A DNA stretch of 64,000 bases from Chitinivibrionales bacterium (GCA_014728215.1 WJLZ01000004.1:1-64000); one strand, 5' to 3'. Positions 53,810 to 63,455 are shown, counted from the stretch's first letter. Notes: generated from the letters alone by a model not told the origin. Translations and numbers: made by a program.

Positions 53810-54400
53810 ATGACACGAAAATCGGAAATTTCACGGAAAACCAAAGAGACCGACATTCAGGTAAGTCTGAATATTGACGGCAACGGCAACTCAACCATCG
53901 AAAGCGGCAATGGTTTTATGGATCATATGCTTGCTCTCTTTTCGAAACATGGTCTCTTTGATCTTGAGTGTATCTGCAAGGGGGACCTTGAGGTGGATTT
54001 TCATCACAGTGCCGAAGATATCGGGATTTGTCTGGGGCGGGCGGTAAAAGAGGCCCTTGGAGATATGCGCGGTATTGTTCGATATGCCACTACATTTGTG
54101 CCCATGGATGAATCACTGGCGCGGGTATGTCTGGATATCTGCGGGCGTTCCAATGTTGTTTACGAAGTTACCCTGCTCGATCGAAAGATAAATGATTTTG
54201 AGTGTGACCTGGCTGAAGATTTCTTTAAAGCTTTTACCGATCATTCCCGGATAACCCTTCATGTCGACCTTTTGCGCGGAAGAAATTCGCATCATTCACT
54301 CGAAGCGGTTTTCAAGGCTTTCGGCAAAGCCCTGGCCACTGCCTGTACAATCAATCCCCGTACTCCTCAGGATATTCCCACAACAAAAGGGGTGCTGTGA
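53810..54400 (+). CDS. hisB: Imidazoleglycerol-phosphate dehydratase
   Basis: A 196-residue IGPD of the histidine pathway. The paired metal-binding signatures are FMDHMLALFSKHGLFDLE near residue 42, DFHHSAEDIGICLGRAV near 65, and LRGRNSHHSLEAVFKAFGKAL near 155. The ATG at 53810 has GGAT upstream. The open frame starts much earlier inside hisC, but that part does not match the family. It is monofunctional, without the phosphatase domain found in enterobacteria. Confidence 0.92.
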   Translation: MTRKSEISRKTKETDIQVSLNIDGNGNSTIESGNGFMDHMLALFSKHGLFDLECICKGDLEVDFHHSAEDIGICLGRAVKEALGDMRGIVRYATTFVPMDESLARVCLDICGRSNVVYEVTLLDRKINDFECDLAEDFFKAFTDHSRITLHVDLLRGRNSHHSLEAVFKAFGKALATACTINPRTPQDIPTTKGVL

Positions 54401-55476
54401 GAAAAGGAGTGATCCGAAGCGTTTTCTGCATTGCCTGTATCGCCCTTTCATTTTCAGGAGAAGCCGGCGATAATGGTCCTTATGCGATTCTCGAATCGAT
54501 ACCCACGCCCGTTGATTTGCTGAAAAAACGTTTCCCGCCTGCCTACAGAGTGCCGGTAACCCTGGCGGGCCATATTGCCGATGAAATGGCCCGGACACTC
54601 AAAGAAATGGGCCTTGCGGATCCCGAATTTGAAGAACTGCTGAAAAGAAAAGGAAGAACCCGGTTGGTTGTTGTCAATAAAGAATATCCGGGTCAAACAA
54701 GTGAACTGATTTCAGGGATCCTCAATCCAACCGAAATGATTAACGGTATTATCCAGTCGCTGCTTCGTTTTCAGAGCAAAGAGCAATTTGAAATGCTGAA
54801 AAATGAGACAGTTTTTCACCGTCGTTCCCTTCGATTCAAAGATAAAGAAGCAGTATGTATCGAGCTGACTCCCCGGGGCGAGCGATTCGGCTATTCCTAT
54901 GAAGACATGGGCACCTATATTAATGAAGAATGGCTCTCGCGGCTGTCGGTTGTTATTGATGAACAGAAGAAACATGTCTATGAGATTACCGCGCGCCGTC
55001 ATACAAGAAATCAGACAATAAAGCAGACCGACAAACCGGTAATCAAAACGCAGGAGATGAGATATCTTTTTTCCTATGTTCCGATCGAAGATATGCCGGC
55101 GCCGGCAGGCCTGGATCTTTACCTGGATTCGAATCTCACTCTCTCTATTGCCGCAACTTACAGGAAAGCGGAAAAATATATTGTTTTTGATACCCGGTCG
55201 ATATGTCACAGGAAAACCGATAATGACCAAAACTGTCTGACGATGAACTATGGCGCCTATGAATTCAGTCTGTTTGGACCGCGAGTAGCAAAAAAAGAAT
55301 CGAAGAACTATGCCGGAAAACTTGCTAAAGCCGCCGGTCTTTCACGGAAAGCGGCGCAGCACATAGAGAAAGGTGAAATCGCCGGAGCCCTTCGCGTATA
55401 TAAGAAAATTATTGATGATTTCCCTGAGACACCCCATGCCGTTGAGGCGCGTGAACTGATCAGGAGTATTCCATAA
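54397..55476 (+). CDS. Exported protein of unknown function with a C-terminal TPR-like segment
   Basis: A 359-residue protein starting at GTG, overlapping the hisB stop in a GTGA arrangement. A signal peptide (about 1-22) is visible. The middle (about 30-300) is a mixed alpha/beta region with no match I recognise. The end (about 305-359: KLAKAAGLSRKAAQHIEKGEIAGALRVYKKIIDDFPETP) looks like one or two tetratricopeptide-type helix pairs. It could act at the envelope. Coupling to hisB may be fortuitous. Confidence 0.6.
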   Translation: MRKGVIRSVFCIACIALSFSGEAGDNGPYAILESIPTPVDLLKKRFPPAYRVPVTLAGHIADEMARTLKEMGLADPEFEELLKRKGRTRLVVVNKEYPGQTSELISGILNPTEMINGIIQSLLRFQSKEQFEMLKNETVFHRRSLRFKDKEAVCIELTPRGERFGYSYEDMGTYINEEWLSRLSVVIDEQKKHVYEITARRHTRNQTIKQTDKPVIKTQEMRYLFSYVPIEDMPAPAGLDLYLDSNLTLSIAATYRKAEKYIVFDTRSICHRKTDNDQNCLTMNYGAYEFSLFGPRVAKKESKNYAGKLAKAAGLSRKAAQHIEKGEIAGALRVYKKIIDDFPETPHAVEARELIRSIP

Positions 55477-55521
55477 GAACCATGCAAAGAGGTGTTTTTA
55501 CAAAAATCAATAGACTTTTAC

Positions 55522-55551
55522 TTGAACCGTATTGTACTTTCAATATACAAT
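55522..55551 (+). promoter_or_regulatory. Sigma-70-type promoter of the SPOR lipoprotein gene
   Basis: TTGAAC (55522-55527) and TACAAT (55546-55551) are 18 bp apart, about 80 bp before the start at 55632. Ribosome-binding site AAGGAGG precedes that start. Confidence 0.5.
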
Positions 55552-55631
55552 ATATATGCAATCAACTGATAACCTGCTGTTAATGCAGCGATTATGAAGC
55601 TTATGACAATCTTGAATGTCAAGGAGGCGTA

Positions 55632-56564
55632 ATGAGTCCGAAGTACTGGCTGATTTTAATGGCCGCCGCGGTCCTGATTTTCCAGGGATGTGGAAAGAAA
55701 AAACAAGAAAGCAAGGCCGATGAAGAATTTGCGACACCTCAGGTAGAGCAGAAGGCAGAAGAGGCCGATATTTTCGATGAGTTCTATGATGAGAGTAAAA
55801 CCGAAGAAAGTGCGCCAACCACGCAGGAAACCTTCTCGACTTCGTCGGAATACGCCACCGGCTCCGACATTCAGTTTTCCGAATCGGGAAGATATACGGT
55901 TCAGGTATCCTGTGTAGCATCTCCAACGCTGGCTTCAAACCTGGCGCAGAAGTTACAGAACAAAGGCTATCCGGCCTATACTGCTGAGGTTACTAATCCT
56001 ACACCCGACCTCATGGGCACGTACTACCGGGTACGAATCGGTGGTTTTAACGGCTATTCAAAGGCAAAGTCCTTTGGCGAGGATGTCCTGCAGCCGCAGG
56101 GATATGAATATTGGGTTGATAACAAATCAAATGACAATGTGGGTATGGAAGGTTACGGACTCGGTGAGAGCCAGTCGGCAGGAACCTATGAGGATTACAG
56201 CAGCGATTATTCAACATCATCCGCTGCCTCATCACAAAGCAATTCCCGTCAGGCCGAACCGGAACAGGATAATTCCTGGGGGGCTTCCGAACCTGCTGCC
56301 GAAGCACCGCAAGCCGAAAAATCTGTTACTGCAGCGGAGCCCGCCATGTCGACACCTGCTGTAGATAATCAAACCGCTTCTCAGCCGGAACAGATGCCTG
56401 TTGAGCAAACAGAACCTGCAGCGGATCAATCCATGCAGGAAGCTGAACAGAAACCCGCACCTGAAGAGCCGGCAAGCGAAACGCAATCGACCGATGAAGG
56501 CTGGGGTGATGATGACTGGGGAGACAACGATTGGGGCTCCGAGTCGAGTGACTCGGACTGGTAA
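55632..56564 (+). CDS. SPOR-domain lipoprotein with an acidic, Trp-rich tail
   Basis: A 310-residue lipoprotein. The lipobox FQGC is at residues 18-21. SPOR domain (about 90-175): YTVQVSCVASPTLASNLAQKLQNKGYPAY, then YYRVRIGGFNGYSKAKSFGEDVL. SPOR domains bind denuded peptidoglycan at division septa. The last 120 residues are low-complexity, rich in Gln, Glu, Ala and Pro, and end with four W-D-D-like units (DDDWGDNDWGSESSDSDW). The promoter and terminator make it a single-gene unit. Confidence 0.82.
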   Translation: MSPKYWLILMAAAVLIFQGCGKKKQESKADEEFATPQVEQKAEEADIFDEFYDESKTEESAPTTQETFSTSSEYATGSDIQFSESGRYTVQVSCVASPTLASNLAQKLQNKGYPAYTAEVTNPTPDLMGTYYRVRIGGFNGYSKAKSFGEDVLQPQGYEYWVDNKSNDNVGMEGYGLGESQSAGTYEDYSSDYSTSSAASSQSNSRQAEPEQDNSWGASEPAAEAPQAEKSVTAAEPAMSTPAVDNQTASQPEQMPVEQTEPAADQSMQEAEQKPAPEEPASETQSTDEGWGDDDWGDNDWGSESSDSDW

Positions 56565-56588
56565 AAAATATTAGCATAGACTACTCGT

Positions 56589-56626
56589 AAAAGGGTTGTG
56601 TCGCTTTTGCGGCAAAACCCTTTTTT
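56589..56626 (+). terminator. Rho-independent terminator
   Basis: AAAAGGGTT (56589-56597) pairs with AACCCTTTT (56616-56624). TGTCGC and GCGGCA also pair around a TTTT loop, and a T-run continues to 56626. It terminates the SPOR lipoprotein transcript. Confidence 0.8.
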
Positions 56627-56650
56627 GATTATAACCAGACAGATGTTATC

Positions 56651-57919
56651 ATGACCACTGTTGCTCTGCTTAACCTTGGATGTGCCAAGAATCGCATTGA
56701 TGGTGAAAGGATCCTTTCCTCTTTCCGTCGGAGCGGTTATCGCGTTGTTGATGATTTCAATCGGGCCGAAATCATTGTGGTTAATACCTGTGCATTTATT
56801 CAGGAGGCCAAGGAAGAGGCTATCGAATCGATATTATCGATGGTTTCGTGCAAAGAGGAAGGGAGATGTTCTACCCTGGTTGTTGCCGGTTGTTTTTCCC
56901 AGCGGTATCGGCAACAGATTACAAAGGAGTTTCCCGAGGTAAACCTCTGGCTCGGTACCGATCAATGGGAACAGGAATTTGCGGGGTATTTTAAAAGCCG
57001 GGTAACGAAGTCGTTTGACCGTATTCTTTGCGCACCCTTCTCGACCCAGTATCTGAAGATTTCCGAAGGCTGTTCTCAAATGTGCAGCTTTTGTGCGATT
57101 CCATCAATCAGAGGTCCGTTCCGAAGCAGGCTGGCCGAAGACTGCATTGCCGAAGCGCAGTGGCTTGAGCACCAGGGGGTCCGGGAGTGTATTCTCGTGT
57201 CACAGGACACAACCTCCTACGGAAAGGACAGAAATACATCACTGAGCCGGCTTCTGGAGCAGCTGCTGGCAAAAACAACCATATCATGGATACGATTGAT
57301 GTATCTTTTCCCCGGCCGTATCGATGATTCCCTGCTTCAGCTGATAGCCGGTGAACCACGGATATGCTCCTATTTTGATATTCCCTTTCAGCATATCTCC
57401 GACCGGATTCTGAAATCCATGAAACGCCGTCCCCTCTCAAAAGGGATCCATGAACTCATTGATAGGATACGCAAATATGTGCCCGATGCAACCTTGCGGA
57501 GCTCCTTTATTCTCGGGTATCCCCACGAGACGGCACGGGATTTCAAGGAGCTTCTTTCCTTTGTCGAAACCACCCGGTTCGATCGTGTGGGTGTGTTTAC
57601 CTTTTCTCCTGAGGAGGGGACGCCGGCTTTCGGTATGCGGCCTCGGCCGGGGAAATCGACAGCGCGGAGACGGGCTGATATGCTGATGGATATTCAGCGT
57701 GATATCAGCAGGCAAAAACGTGCCGGCGAACAGGGATGGGTGCATGATGTCATTATCGACCGGCAGGCCACACAAAAGGGGTTTGCCTGGGAAGGCAGAA
57801 CGCAGGGGGATGCTCCCGAGGTGGATGGCCGGGTTTTTATCAGTCAGGGAAATTATGCTCCAGGCGATATCGTCCCGGTTCAGATTATTGGCTCGGATGA
57901 TCATGATCTGTTTGCTTGA
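56651..57919 (+). CDS. rimO: Ribosomal protein S12 methylthiotransferase RimO
   Basis: A 422-residue radical-SAM enzyme that adds a methylthio group to an aspartate of ribosomal protein S12. The MTTase domain starts with VALLNLGCAKNRIDGE, with further cysteines at VVNTCAFIQEAKEEAIE and VVAGCFSQRY. The radical-SAM motif CSQMCSFCAIP lies near residue 145. RimO-like SFILGYPHETARDFKELL and a C-terminal TRAM-like domain (about 355-422) follow. The start has a weak ribosome-binding site. It is closely followed by a promoter for the next gene. Confidence 0.9.
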   Translation: MTTVALLNLGCAKNRIDGERILSSFRRSGYRVVDDFNRAEIIVVNTCAFIQEAKEEAIESILSMVSCKEEGRCSTLVVAGCFSQRYRQQITKEFPEVNLWLGTDQWEQEFAGYFKSRVTKSFDRILCAPFSTQYLKISEGCSQMCSFCAIPSIRGPFRSRLAEDCIAEAQWLEHQGVRECILVSQDTTSYGKDRNTSLSRLLEQLLAKTTISWIRLMYLFPGRIDDSLLQLIAGEPRICSYFDIPFQHISDRILKSMKRRPLSKGIHELIDRIRKYVPDATLRSSFILGYPHETARDFKELLSFVETTRFDRVGVFTFSPEEGTPAFGMRPRPGKSTARRRADMLMDIQRDISRQKRAGEQGWVHDVIIDRQATQKGFAWEGRTQGDAPEVDGRVFISQGNYAPGDIVPVQIIGSDDHDLFA

Positions 57920-57949
57920 TTGACGATTTCGTACAACATGATTTATCTT
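57920..57949 (+). promoter_or_regulatory. Promoter of the FmdB-like gene
   Basis: TTGACG (57920-57925) and TATCTT (57944-57949) are 18 bp apart, starting just at the rimO stop. The transcript would begin near 57957, immediately ahead of a run of ten G at 57966-57975. Confidence 0.5.
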
Positions 57950-57965
57950 ATACCTCGCCTTGTGA

Positions 57966-57975
57966 GGGGGGGGGG
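57966..57975. repeat. Homopolymer of ten G
   Basis: A run of ten consecutive G residues in the predicted leader of the FmdB-like gene. Such tracts tend to vary in length by slippage. It lies 47 bp ahead of the start codon. Confidence 0.8.
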
Positions 57976-58022
57976 TATTTTACCAATGATATGTTCTTTT
58001 TCCGGATGAAGGAGTTTTTGCA

Positions 58023-58349
58023 ATGCCGACCTATGAGTATGAGTGCGAAAAATGCGGATTGATCTTTGAAGAGTTTCAATCCATCACCGATAAACCCCTG
58101 AGTGTCTGCAAGACACCGGAATGCAAGGGGAAGGTCAATCGTCTATTGTCGGGCGGCGCGGGCTTTTTGTTTAAAGGCAGTGGTTTCTATATTACCGATT
58201 ACCGGTCCGACTCCTACAAAAAAGCGGCAAAAGCCGATACAGACAGCTCGTCTTCATCGACACAAAGCTCCAAAAAAGAGTCATCACCTGCAAAGAGCGA
58301 GAGTACACCGCCGAAAAACACAAAAAAACCGAAGTCATCCGGCGAATAG
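58023..58349 (+). CDS. FmdB-family zinc ribbon protein
   Basis: A 108-residue small protein with an N-terminal zinc ribbon, PTYEYECEKCGLIFEEFQSI and VCKTPECKGKVNRLLSGG, containing four metal-binding Cys. GFLFKGSGFYITDYRSDSY follows, as in the FmdB/regulatory-protein family. The last 40 residues are Ser/Lys/Pro-rich and disordered. The ribosome-binding site is GAAGGAG. It lies 34 bp ahead of obgE, with which it is probably co-transcribed. Family function is not settled. Confidence 0.9.
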   Translation: MPTYEYECEKCGLIFEEFQSITDKPLSVCKTPECKGKVNRLLSGGAGFLFKGSGFYITDYRSDSYKKAAKADTDSSSSSTQSSKKESSPAKSESTPPKNTKKPKSSGE

Positions 58350-58383
58350 GATCACCAGACTTCAATGAATCGGAGCTGACGTC

Positions 58384-59364
58384 GTGTTTATTGATGAAAC
58401 GGTAATTTCAGTAAAGGCCGGTGACGGTGGTAATGGGTGTTTTGCCTACCTGCGGGAAAAATACCGTCCAAAGGGCCCTCCCAGCGGAGGAAATGGTGGA
58501 CGTGGTGGACATATCTATATCCAGGGATCCCGCCAGCTCCATACGCTTCAGGATGCCGCCTACCGGAAATCGTATAAAGCCGAACGAGGTCAGCATGGGA
58601 AAGGTTCAAATAAGTACGGCAAGGATGGAAAAAGTATATACATCCATGTGCCACTCGGTACGCTGGTTATGGACAAGAAAACAGATGAAATTCTGTATGA
58701 TTGCACCGATGACCGCGAGGCATATATTGTTGCCCGGGGAGGCAGGGGAGGACGAGGAAATGCTTCACTGGCAACCTCACGAAATCGCACGCCCGAACGT
58801 TCCGAACCCGGAAAGCCGGGAGGACAAAAAGAACTTCGTCTTGTTTTAAAAGTACTTGCCGATGTCGGCCTGGTCGGACGGCCCAATGCCGGGAAATCGA
58901 CCATGCTCTCGAAAGTCTCTCGCGCCCATCCGAAAATCGCCGACTATCCTTTTACTACCACCCAACCCCATCTGGGAATCGTCAAATCGGCCGATACGTA
59001 CACTTCCTTTGTTATTGCGGATATTCCGGGACTGGTTGAAGGCGCTCATGAAGGAAAGGGGATGGGACATCGATTTCTGCGCCATATTGAGCGAACGAAA
59101 GTACTGGCTATTCTGGTGGAATCTCTTGCCGAATCGCCGGAGGAAGATGCCCGTGTTCTTATTGATGAGCTTTCTCGTTACAGTCCGATCCTTGCTTCCA
59201 AACCGAAGTGTCATATTTTGACCAAATGCGATCTGCTGCCGCCTGAAGAACGGGCAACGATACCTGATGGATGGCTGGGAATTTCTTCAGCGACCGGCGA
59301 GGGCCTGCAGGAAGCTCTTCATACCTTCGAAAAAATGCTCTCTTCTCTGGAACCCGAAGACTAG
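58384..59364 (+). CDS. obgE: GTPase Obg/CgtA
   Basis: A 326-residue ribosome-associated GTPase involved in large-subunit assembly and stress response. The Gly-rich Obg domain is at 1-155 (AGDGGNGCFAYLREKYRPKG, GGNGGRGGHIY). The G domain has G1 GRPNAGKSTMLSKV near 165, G3 DIPGLVEGAHEGKGMG near 212, and G4 TKCD near 280. The start is GTG at 58384. It lacks the C-terminal extension seen in some species. Its stop overlaps the end of the convergent C25 peptidase gene by four bases. Confidence 0.93.
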   Translation: MFIDETVISVKAGDGGNGCFAYLREKYRPKGPPSGGNGGRGGHIYIQGSRQLHTLQDAAYRKSYKAERGQHGKGSNKYGKDGKSIYIHVPLGTLVMDKKTDEILYDCTDDREAYIVARGGRGGRGNASLATSRNRTPERSEPGKPGGQKELRLVLKVLADVGLVGRPNAGKSTMLSKVSRAHPKIADYPFTTTQPHLGIVKSADTYTSFVIADIPGLVEGAHEGKGMGHRFLRHIERTKVLAILVESLAESPEEDARVLIDELSRYSPILASKPKCHILTKCDLLPPEERATIPDGWLGISSATGEGLQEALHTFEKMLSSLEPED

Positions 59365-62300
59365 GGGCTCCTCCGGGGCGGATGAATAACAAGCTTGTGA
59401 ACCTTGCTCTTCTCCTGATCAGTATGCATGTTCGTTGATTCTGCCGTTATCTGGTACAGATAAATATTTGGTCCCAGCGGCTTACCGTACTCATCGGTAC
59501 AGTTCCATTCAACGCCGTTGCGGGCGTTCCTGATTATCTTTATCAGCTTTCCCGAGAGGGTGTAGATTTTGATTGTTACAAAGACGCCGTCATTTTCTCT
59601 CCAGGGTCTTGAAGCAGCAGAAGTATAAAAATAGAAACGTGTCGTTTCGTTGGCCCGGATCGGATTGGGATAATTGAATACATGACCCAGATGGAATTCT
59701 TCCTCGGGCGCAACTTTAAAAGTGAATGTTTCATTGGTGCTGTTGCCTAAAAGGTCCCTGGCGCCTACCCTCAGCTCATATGCTCCGGATTCAACCTCGC
59801 CTTCTTCAAGACTCAACGAAGCAATCCCGGTCCGGTAGTCGCCTTCGCCAAACTGGAATTTATGATTGATATTCTGCTTGGGTTTTACGCCGGGGATCTC
59901 GATAGTCAAACCCTCATCCGGCGCCGAGCCCACAACATCGACACCGCTTTCATCATGGAGCTCGATCTGGAGTTCGACGGGCAGCGATGCAATAATTTCA
60001 TTTGCAAAGGTTGCGGATGTGTTGCGATTAATATCGTGGTAAACCGGACGAACCGAAATTCGGGGACCTGCCGAATCGGATATAATCGAATCGATTACCG
60101 TTCCCTTGAATATAAAGGTGCCGTCATGGCCGATACCCGCTTCTTCACCATGCCATGCATAGGCGATTAACCTGGCTCCCGGTGTATTGAATGTCATTCG
60201 GCGGGGAAGTAAAATGCTTTGTTCGAATGTGCCGTTTACTACCGGAGTTTTTCCGCTGAAAAGCGGAGTGCCGGGAAGTGTGTAATCGACATCTTCGGGC
60301 AGCTTGTCTTTCCGTTTTGCTTTTTCGGGCGGGTTGTACAATCCGAGGTGCACATAAGCTTTGTCATTTGCCGTTCCGAAGTGAGCGTTGTGAAGATTGG
60401 TGGAATGGTTTACAATTGTTCCCCTGACGGTAATTGTTTCCAGGGCCTGCAGGGTATCCTGTTTTTCGCTGATTATCTGAAGCTGAACTTCATTGGAAGG
60501 ATTGTAGAATTTGATGGAGGGGTCACCTAAAAGACAATAGGCTTTCTGTTCGGTATGATGCTTGTCCATGGCGCCCCTGAACGCTTCGCCGATACTCTGT
60601 CCGTGGGGGGGAGTAAAAAGAAACTCGTAAAAGCTTATGGCCATGCGCTTATTCGATTTTGCATAGGCAAGGCGTGTGCTTGCAATACCCACAATAGCAC
60701 CGGCTGAAGGAAGCGTGGTCAGGGCGGAGGAAAGGCAATCGTTGTCTGGTTTGTCAAACCGGCCGACCGAACAGGAAAATGATGTCACCAGACAATATCG
60801 CCTGTCATTATGGAAATTATCCAGGTTGTCGGTCGCAAGAATATGCTCATCGGCCCAGAGAATGTCTGAGCCGTGGCCGAAATAGTTCACACATGCAACA
60901 CCGCTGTTAACGGCGTTGGCCAGAGCCCGCGCGGCTTCAGGTTTTTCATACACTTCATCGAACTCATATTCAAAAAGATATAATTTGCGGATTTCCGTTG
61001 AAGGAAACCGGTTTTCGATAACCGCACTTACATCTTCGGAATGCGTATGATGTCCCATGCCGTCATATCCGTGCCCCTGGCGGTCATCGTCTGCTGCAAG
61101 GAGAACCCGATTTCTCCAGGCGCCGTAATCGGCCCGTGAGAGATCTTCCATATCTTTGATCTTTTCAACCAGAGTAAATGCCTGGGTTGGTGATGACGCC
61201 GGCAGGCGGCCAAGAAATATATCAGGCCTTCCACGCCACGTCTCATTGGAATCCAGGCAGGCAAAGAAATCTTCAACACACTTTTGTGTGGTACCGTTAC
61301 CAACTTGGGCGGTGGGAATATAGTTGGTTTCCCGGGCAGATACCTTTTTGTAATCGTAATGCCCCGATCCGAACAGAACAACATGATCGAGTGGACCCGA
61401 CCAGTACGACAGTACAAAGCCGATGAAATTACGCAATGCCGCAGGCTCAACACTTCCTCCGGAAAACTCCCGGTAAATATCGGTGGTCGATACTACTTTC
61501 GGAACATGGCTGGCATATACCGGATAGGATGCCTTGTGGCGGGCAAGCTCAACCGCCGCATCCATGAACTCCGGATGGGTGATTATCAGATAAGTAGCCG
61601 AATTACTCGCCCGGAGATTCGTGACTCGGTAGTTTGATGGTCCTGAAGGCGATACCGGCGTCGCTTCCGAAGGAAGCTGCTTCAACCCTGCATCGGTGCA
61701 ATAGTAATATTTAATCCCCGCACCGGCGGTATCGGTAAAACTCCATGATGTACTGCTTTCCTGTACCGGTAATACCCGGCTGATCTCGGTTTCGTCGGGA
61801 AGAACACGGAAAATGTGGAAATTCGTGGAGGCAGGGATTGTCAGACGATAGGTGACAAGACCTGTTGTATCCGAAGAAAATATAGTCATACCATCTGCGC
61901 CGGTCATATCGAGGGTTGTGGTGTACTCGATTTCCACCTGTTGAACATCAAAGTACGGGGCCGATGAACTCGAACGGAATGAAACGTTCAAAGGGATGGC
62001 GTCGGAATTAATTCCCCAGTTGGTTACCGGATACCACTGATTATTCTGACATCCGTAACTGTCCTCGCATATTTGTGTTTCTGCAAAACTGAGGGAAAAG
62101 GCACCGTTGAATACCGTGGAATATCCCGTAACCCGGATACGGCCTGAAAGGTGAGGGTTCAGGTTCGGTATCTGGACGCTCTCGCTGAGCGGGGAAAGCC
62201 CCGGTGCCAGACGTTTCCAGATACGGTCGAGACCGCCTTCCCATTCCTTTAAATGACCGCGCTCCACTAATGTGCGAAGATGGAGCGGCCGTTTGAAAAG

Positions 62301-63455
62301 GATACGATTGGTGAAATTTGTCACAACCCTACTTTCACCCGCCGGTGGTGTAAAAGGGGACACCAACCGTCCGTTGCCGGAATTTACTTTCAACCAGTAG
62401 TGACGGTCGTCGGTGTAGCGGTTCACCCGGTATATAAAATTAGCTGATGAACTGTCATACACCCAGTCGGATGCTTCGGTCACATAGGCCAGAACATAAT
62501 CCGACGCATCGACAATGCCGTTGGGGACGACATCCACCCGCTCAAGCGGTATCTCGACAATGCGGCCGGGAATCGAGGTGGGGGAGGGGGTCGTGTCGTT
62601 CATCTCACCCTGTACTGATGCATAGAGACTGAGACGGTTTAAGGGAATGGATGAACCAAGGGTCGAAATGATCTCCTGGCCGGTAATCCTGATAATGCCA
62701 TTCTGGTTGCTCGTGCCTTCATTGAACCCAGTGACGCCGTCACCGATAGAAAAATGCAGAAAGGTCCCGTCGGTGAGTGGATGACCGGATGACATCTGTT
62801 TGCTTAAGGAAGGCCGGTAGGGACGGACCCAGCGGGAGGAAACATCATAGTTGAGGATGGTCCGCTCCATCATTTTCAGAAACTCAGACCTTCCGGGAGG
62901 CGATGCACCATATGCCGGAGAGGGAGGAAAGGTGATAGTACAGTTTCCTGAGCGAAGAACTCTCAGTGTTCCGGTAGCGGGATCATACACAAAAGGATTG
63001 ATCACCAATTGTGCAACACGGTGATTTCTGACCCGGGAATATCGTGGCTGCGAAATCCATGGCCGGGTAAATGCCGGATCAGTATGTATCTCAGCATTCC
63101 CCCGGGCTTCACGGGTTTCTACCGGAAAGGGCAGACCGAATCGTTCCACATTCCGAGAATTGAACTCGATCTGAATATCATTCTCCGGCGGTATTCCTAC
63201 TGAAAAGGAATAGGCCGGAAGAACCGGTTTTCCTGCTTCTCCAAGCTCGGTATTGGCACCCTTGAAATCGAGTTTGGTAACCTGAAGACCATTACGGGTG
63301 ATCGTCTCTTGAAAGAAATCTTCTATTTCCCAGGTAAAAACAAGCTTTTGAGGAGTGCTCTTAAGGATTGTAATCGAACCCTGTATTCCCGCCGAGAATA
63401 GGAGAATAAACGCATAAATAAGAATTGAAACAGCAAAATTCGTGTTTTTGGCCAT
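59361..63455 (-). CDS. C25 (gingipain-like) cysteine peptidase, PorU-like, with FlgD-like C-terminal domain
   Basis: A 1364-residue secreted protein. I start at the ATG at 63455, which opens a signal peptide (MAKNTNFAVSILIYAFILLF); the frame extends 20 codons further. The N-terminal region resembles the PorU/gingipain propeptide (VLPAYSFSVGIPPENDIQIE). The peptidase domain spans about 620-950. Catalytic His861 lies in CVNYFGHGSDILWA and Cys895 in LVTSFSCSVGRFD. Near the end, FNYPNPIRANETTRFYFYTS and VTIKIYTLSGKLIKIIR form a FlgD/type-IX sorting-like Ig domain. In Bacteroidota PorU is the sortase of type IX secretion. A role as PorU or as a secreted peptidase are both open. Confidence 0.8.
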   Translation of the reverse strand: MAKNTNFAVSILIYAFILLFSAGIQGSITILKSTPQKLVFTWEIEDFFQETITRNGLQVTKLDFKGANTELGEAGKPVLPAYSFSVGIPPENDIQIEFNSRNVERFGLPFPVETREARGNAEIHTDPAFTRPWISQPRYSRVRNHRVAQLVINPFVYDPATGTLRVLRSGNCTITFPPSPAYGASPPGRSEFLKMMERTILNYDVSSRWVRPYRPSLSKQMSSGHPLTDGTFLHFSIGDGVTGFNEGTSNQNGIIRITGQEIISTLGSSIPLNRLSLYASVQGEMNDTTPSPTSIPGRIVEIPLERVDVVPNGIVDASDYVLAYVTEASDWVYDSSSANFIYRVNRYTDDRHYWLKVNSGNGRLVSPFTPPAGESRVVTNFTNRILFKRPLHLRTLVERGHLKEWEGGLDRIWKRLAPGLSPLSESVQIPNLNPHLSGRIRVTGYSTVFNGAFSLSFAETQICEDSYGCQNNQWYPVTNWGINSDAIPLNVSFRSSSSAPYFDVQQVEIEYTTTLDMTGADGMTIFSSDTTGLVTYRLTIPASTNFHIFRVLPDETEISRVLPVQESSTSWSFTDTAGAGIKYYYCTDAGLKQLPSEATPVSPSGPSNYRVTNLRASNSATYLIITHPEFMDAAVELARHKASYPVYASHVPKVVSTTDIYREFSGGSVEPAALRNFIGFVLSYWSGPLDHVVLFGSGHYDYKKVSARETNYIPTAQVGNGTTQKCVEDFFACLDSNETWRGRPDIFLGRLPASSPTQAFTLVEKIKDMEDLSRADYGAWRNRVLLAADDDRQGHGYDGMGHHTHSEDVSAVIENRFPSTEIRKLYLFEYEFDEVYEKPEAARALANAVNSGVACVNYFGHGSDILWADEHILATDNLDNFHNDRRYCLVTSFSCSVGRFDKPDNDCLSSALTTLPSAGAIVGIASTRLAYAKSNKRMAISFYEFLFTPPHGQSIGEAFRGAMDKHHTEQKAYCLLGDPSIKFYNPSNEVQLQIISEKQDTLQALETITVRGTIVNHSTNLHNAHFGTANDKAYVHLGLYNPPEKAKRKDKLPEDVDYTLPGTPLFSGKTPVVNGTFEQSILLPRRMTFNTPGARLIAYAWHGEEAGIGHDGTFIFKGTVIDSIISDSAGPRISVRPVYHDINRNTSATFANEIIASLPVELQIELHDESGVDVVGSAPDEGLTIEIPGVKPKQNINHKFQFGEGDYRTGIASLSLEEGEVESGAYELRVGARDLLGNSTNETFTFKVAPEEEFHLGHVFNYPNPIRANETTRFYFYTSAASRPWRENDGVFVTIKIYTLSGKLIKIIRNARNGVEWNCTDEYGKPLGPNIYLYQITAESTNMHTDQEKSKVHKLVIHPPRRSP

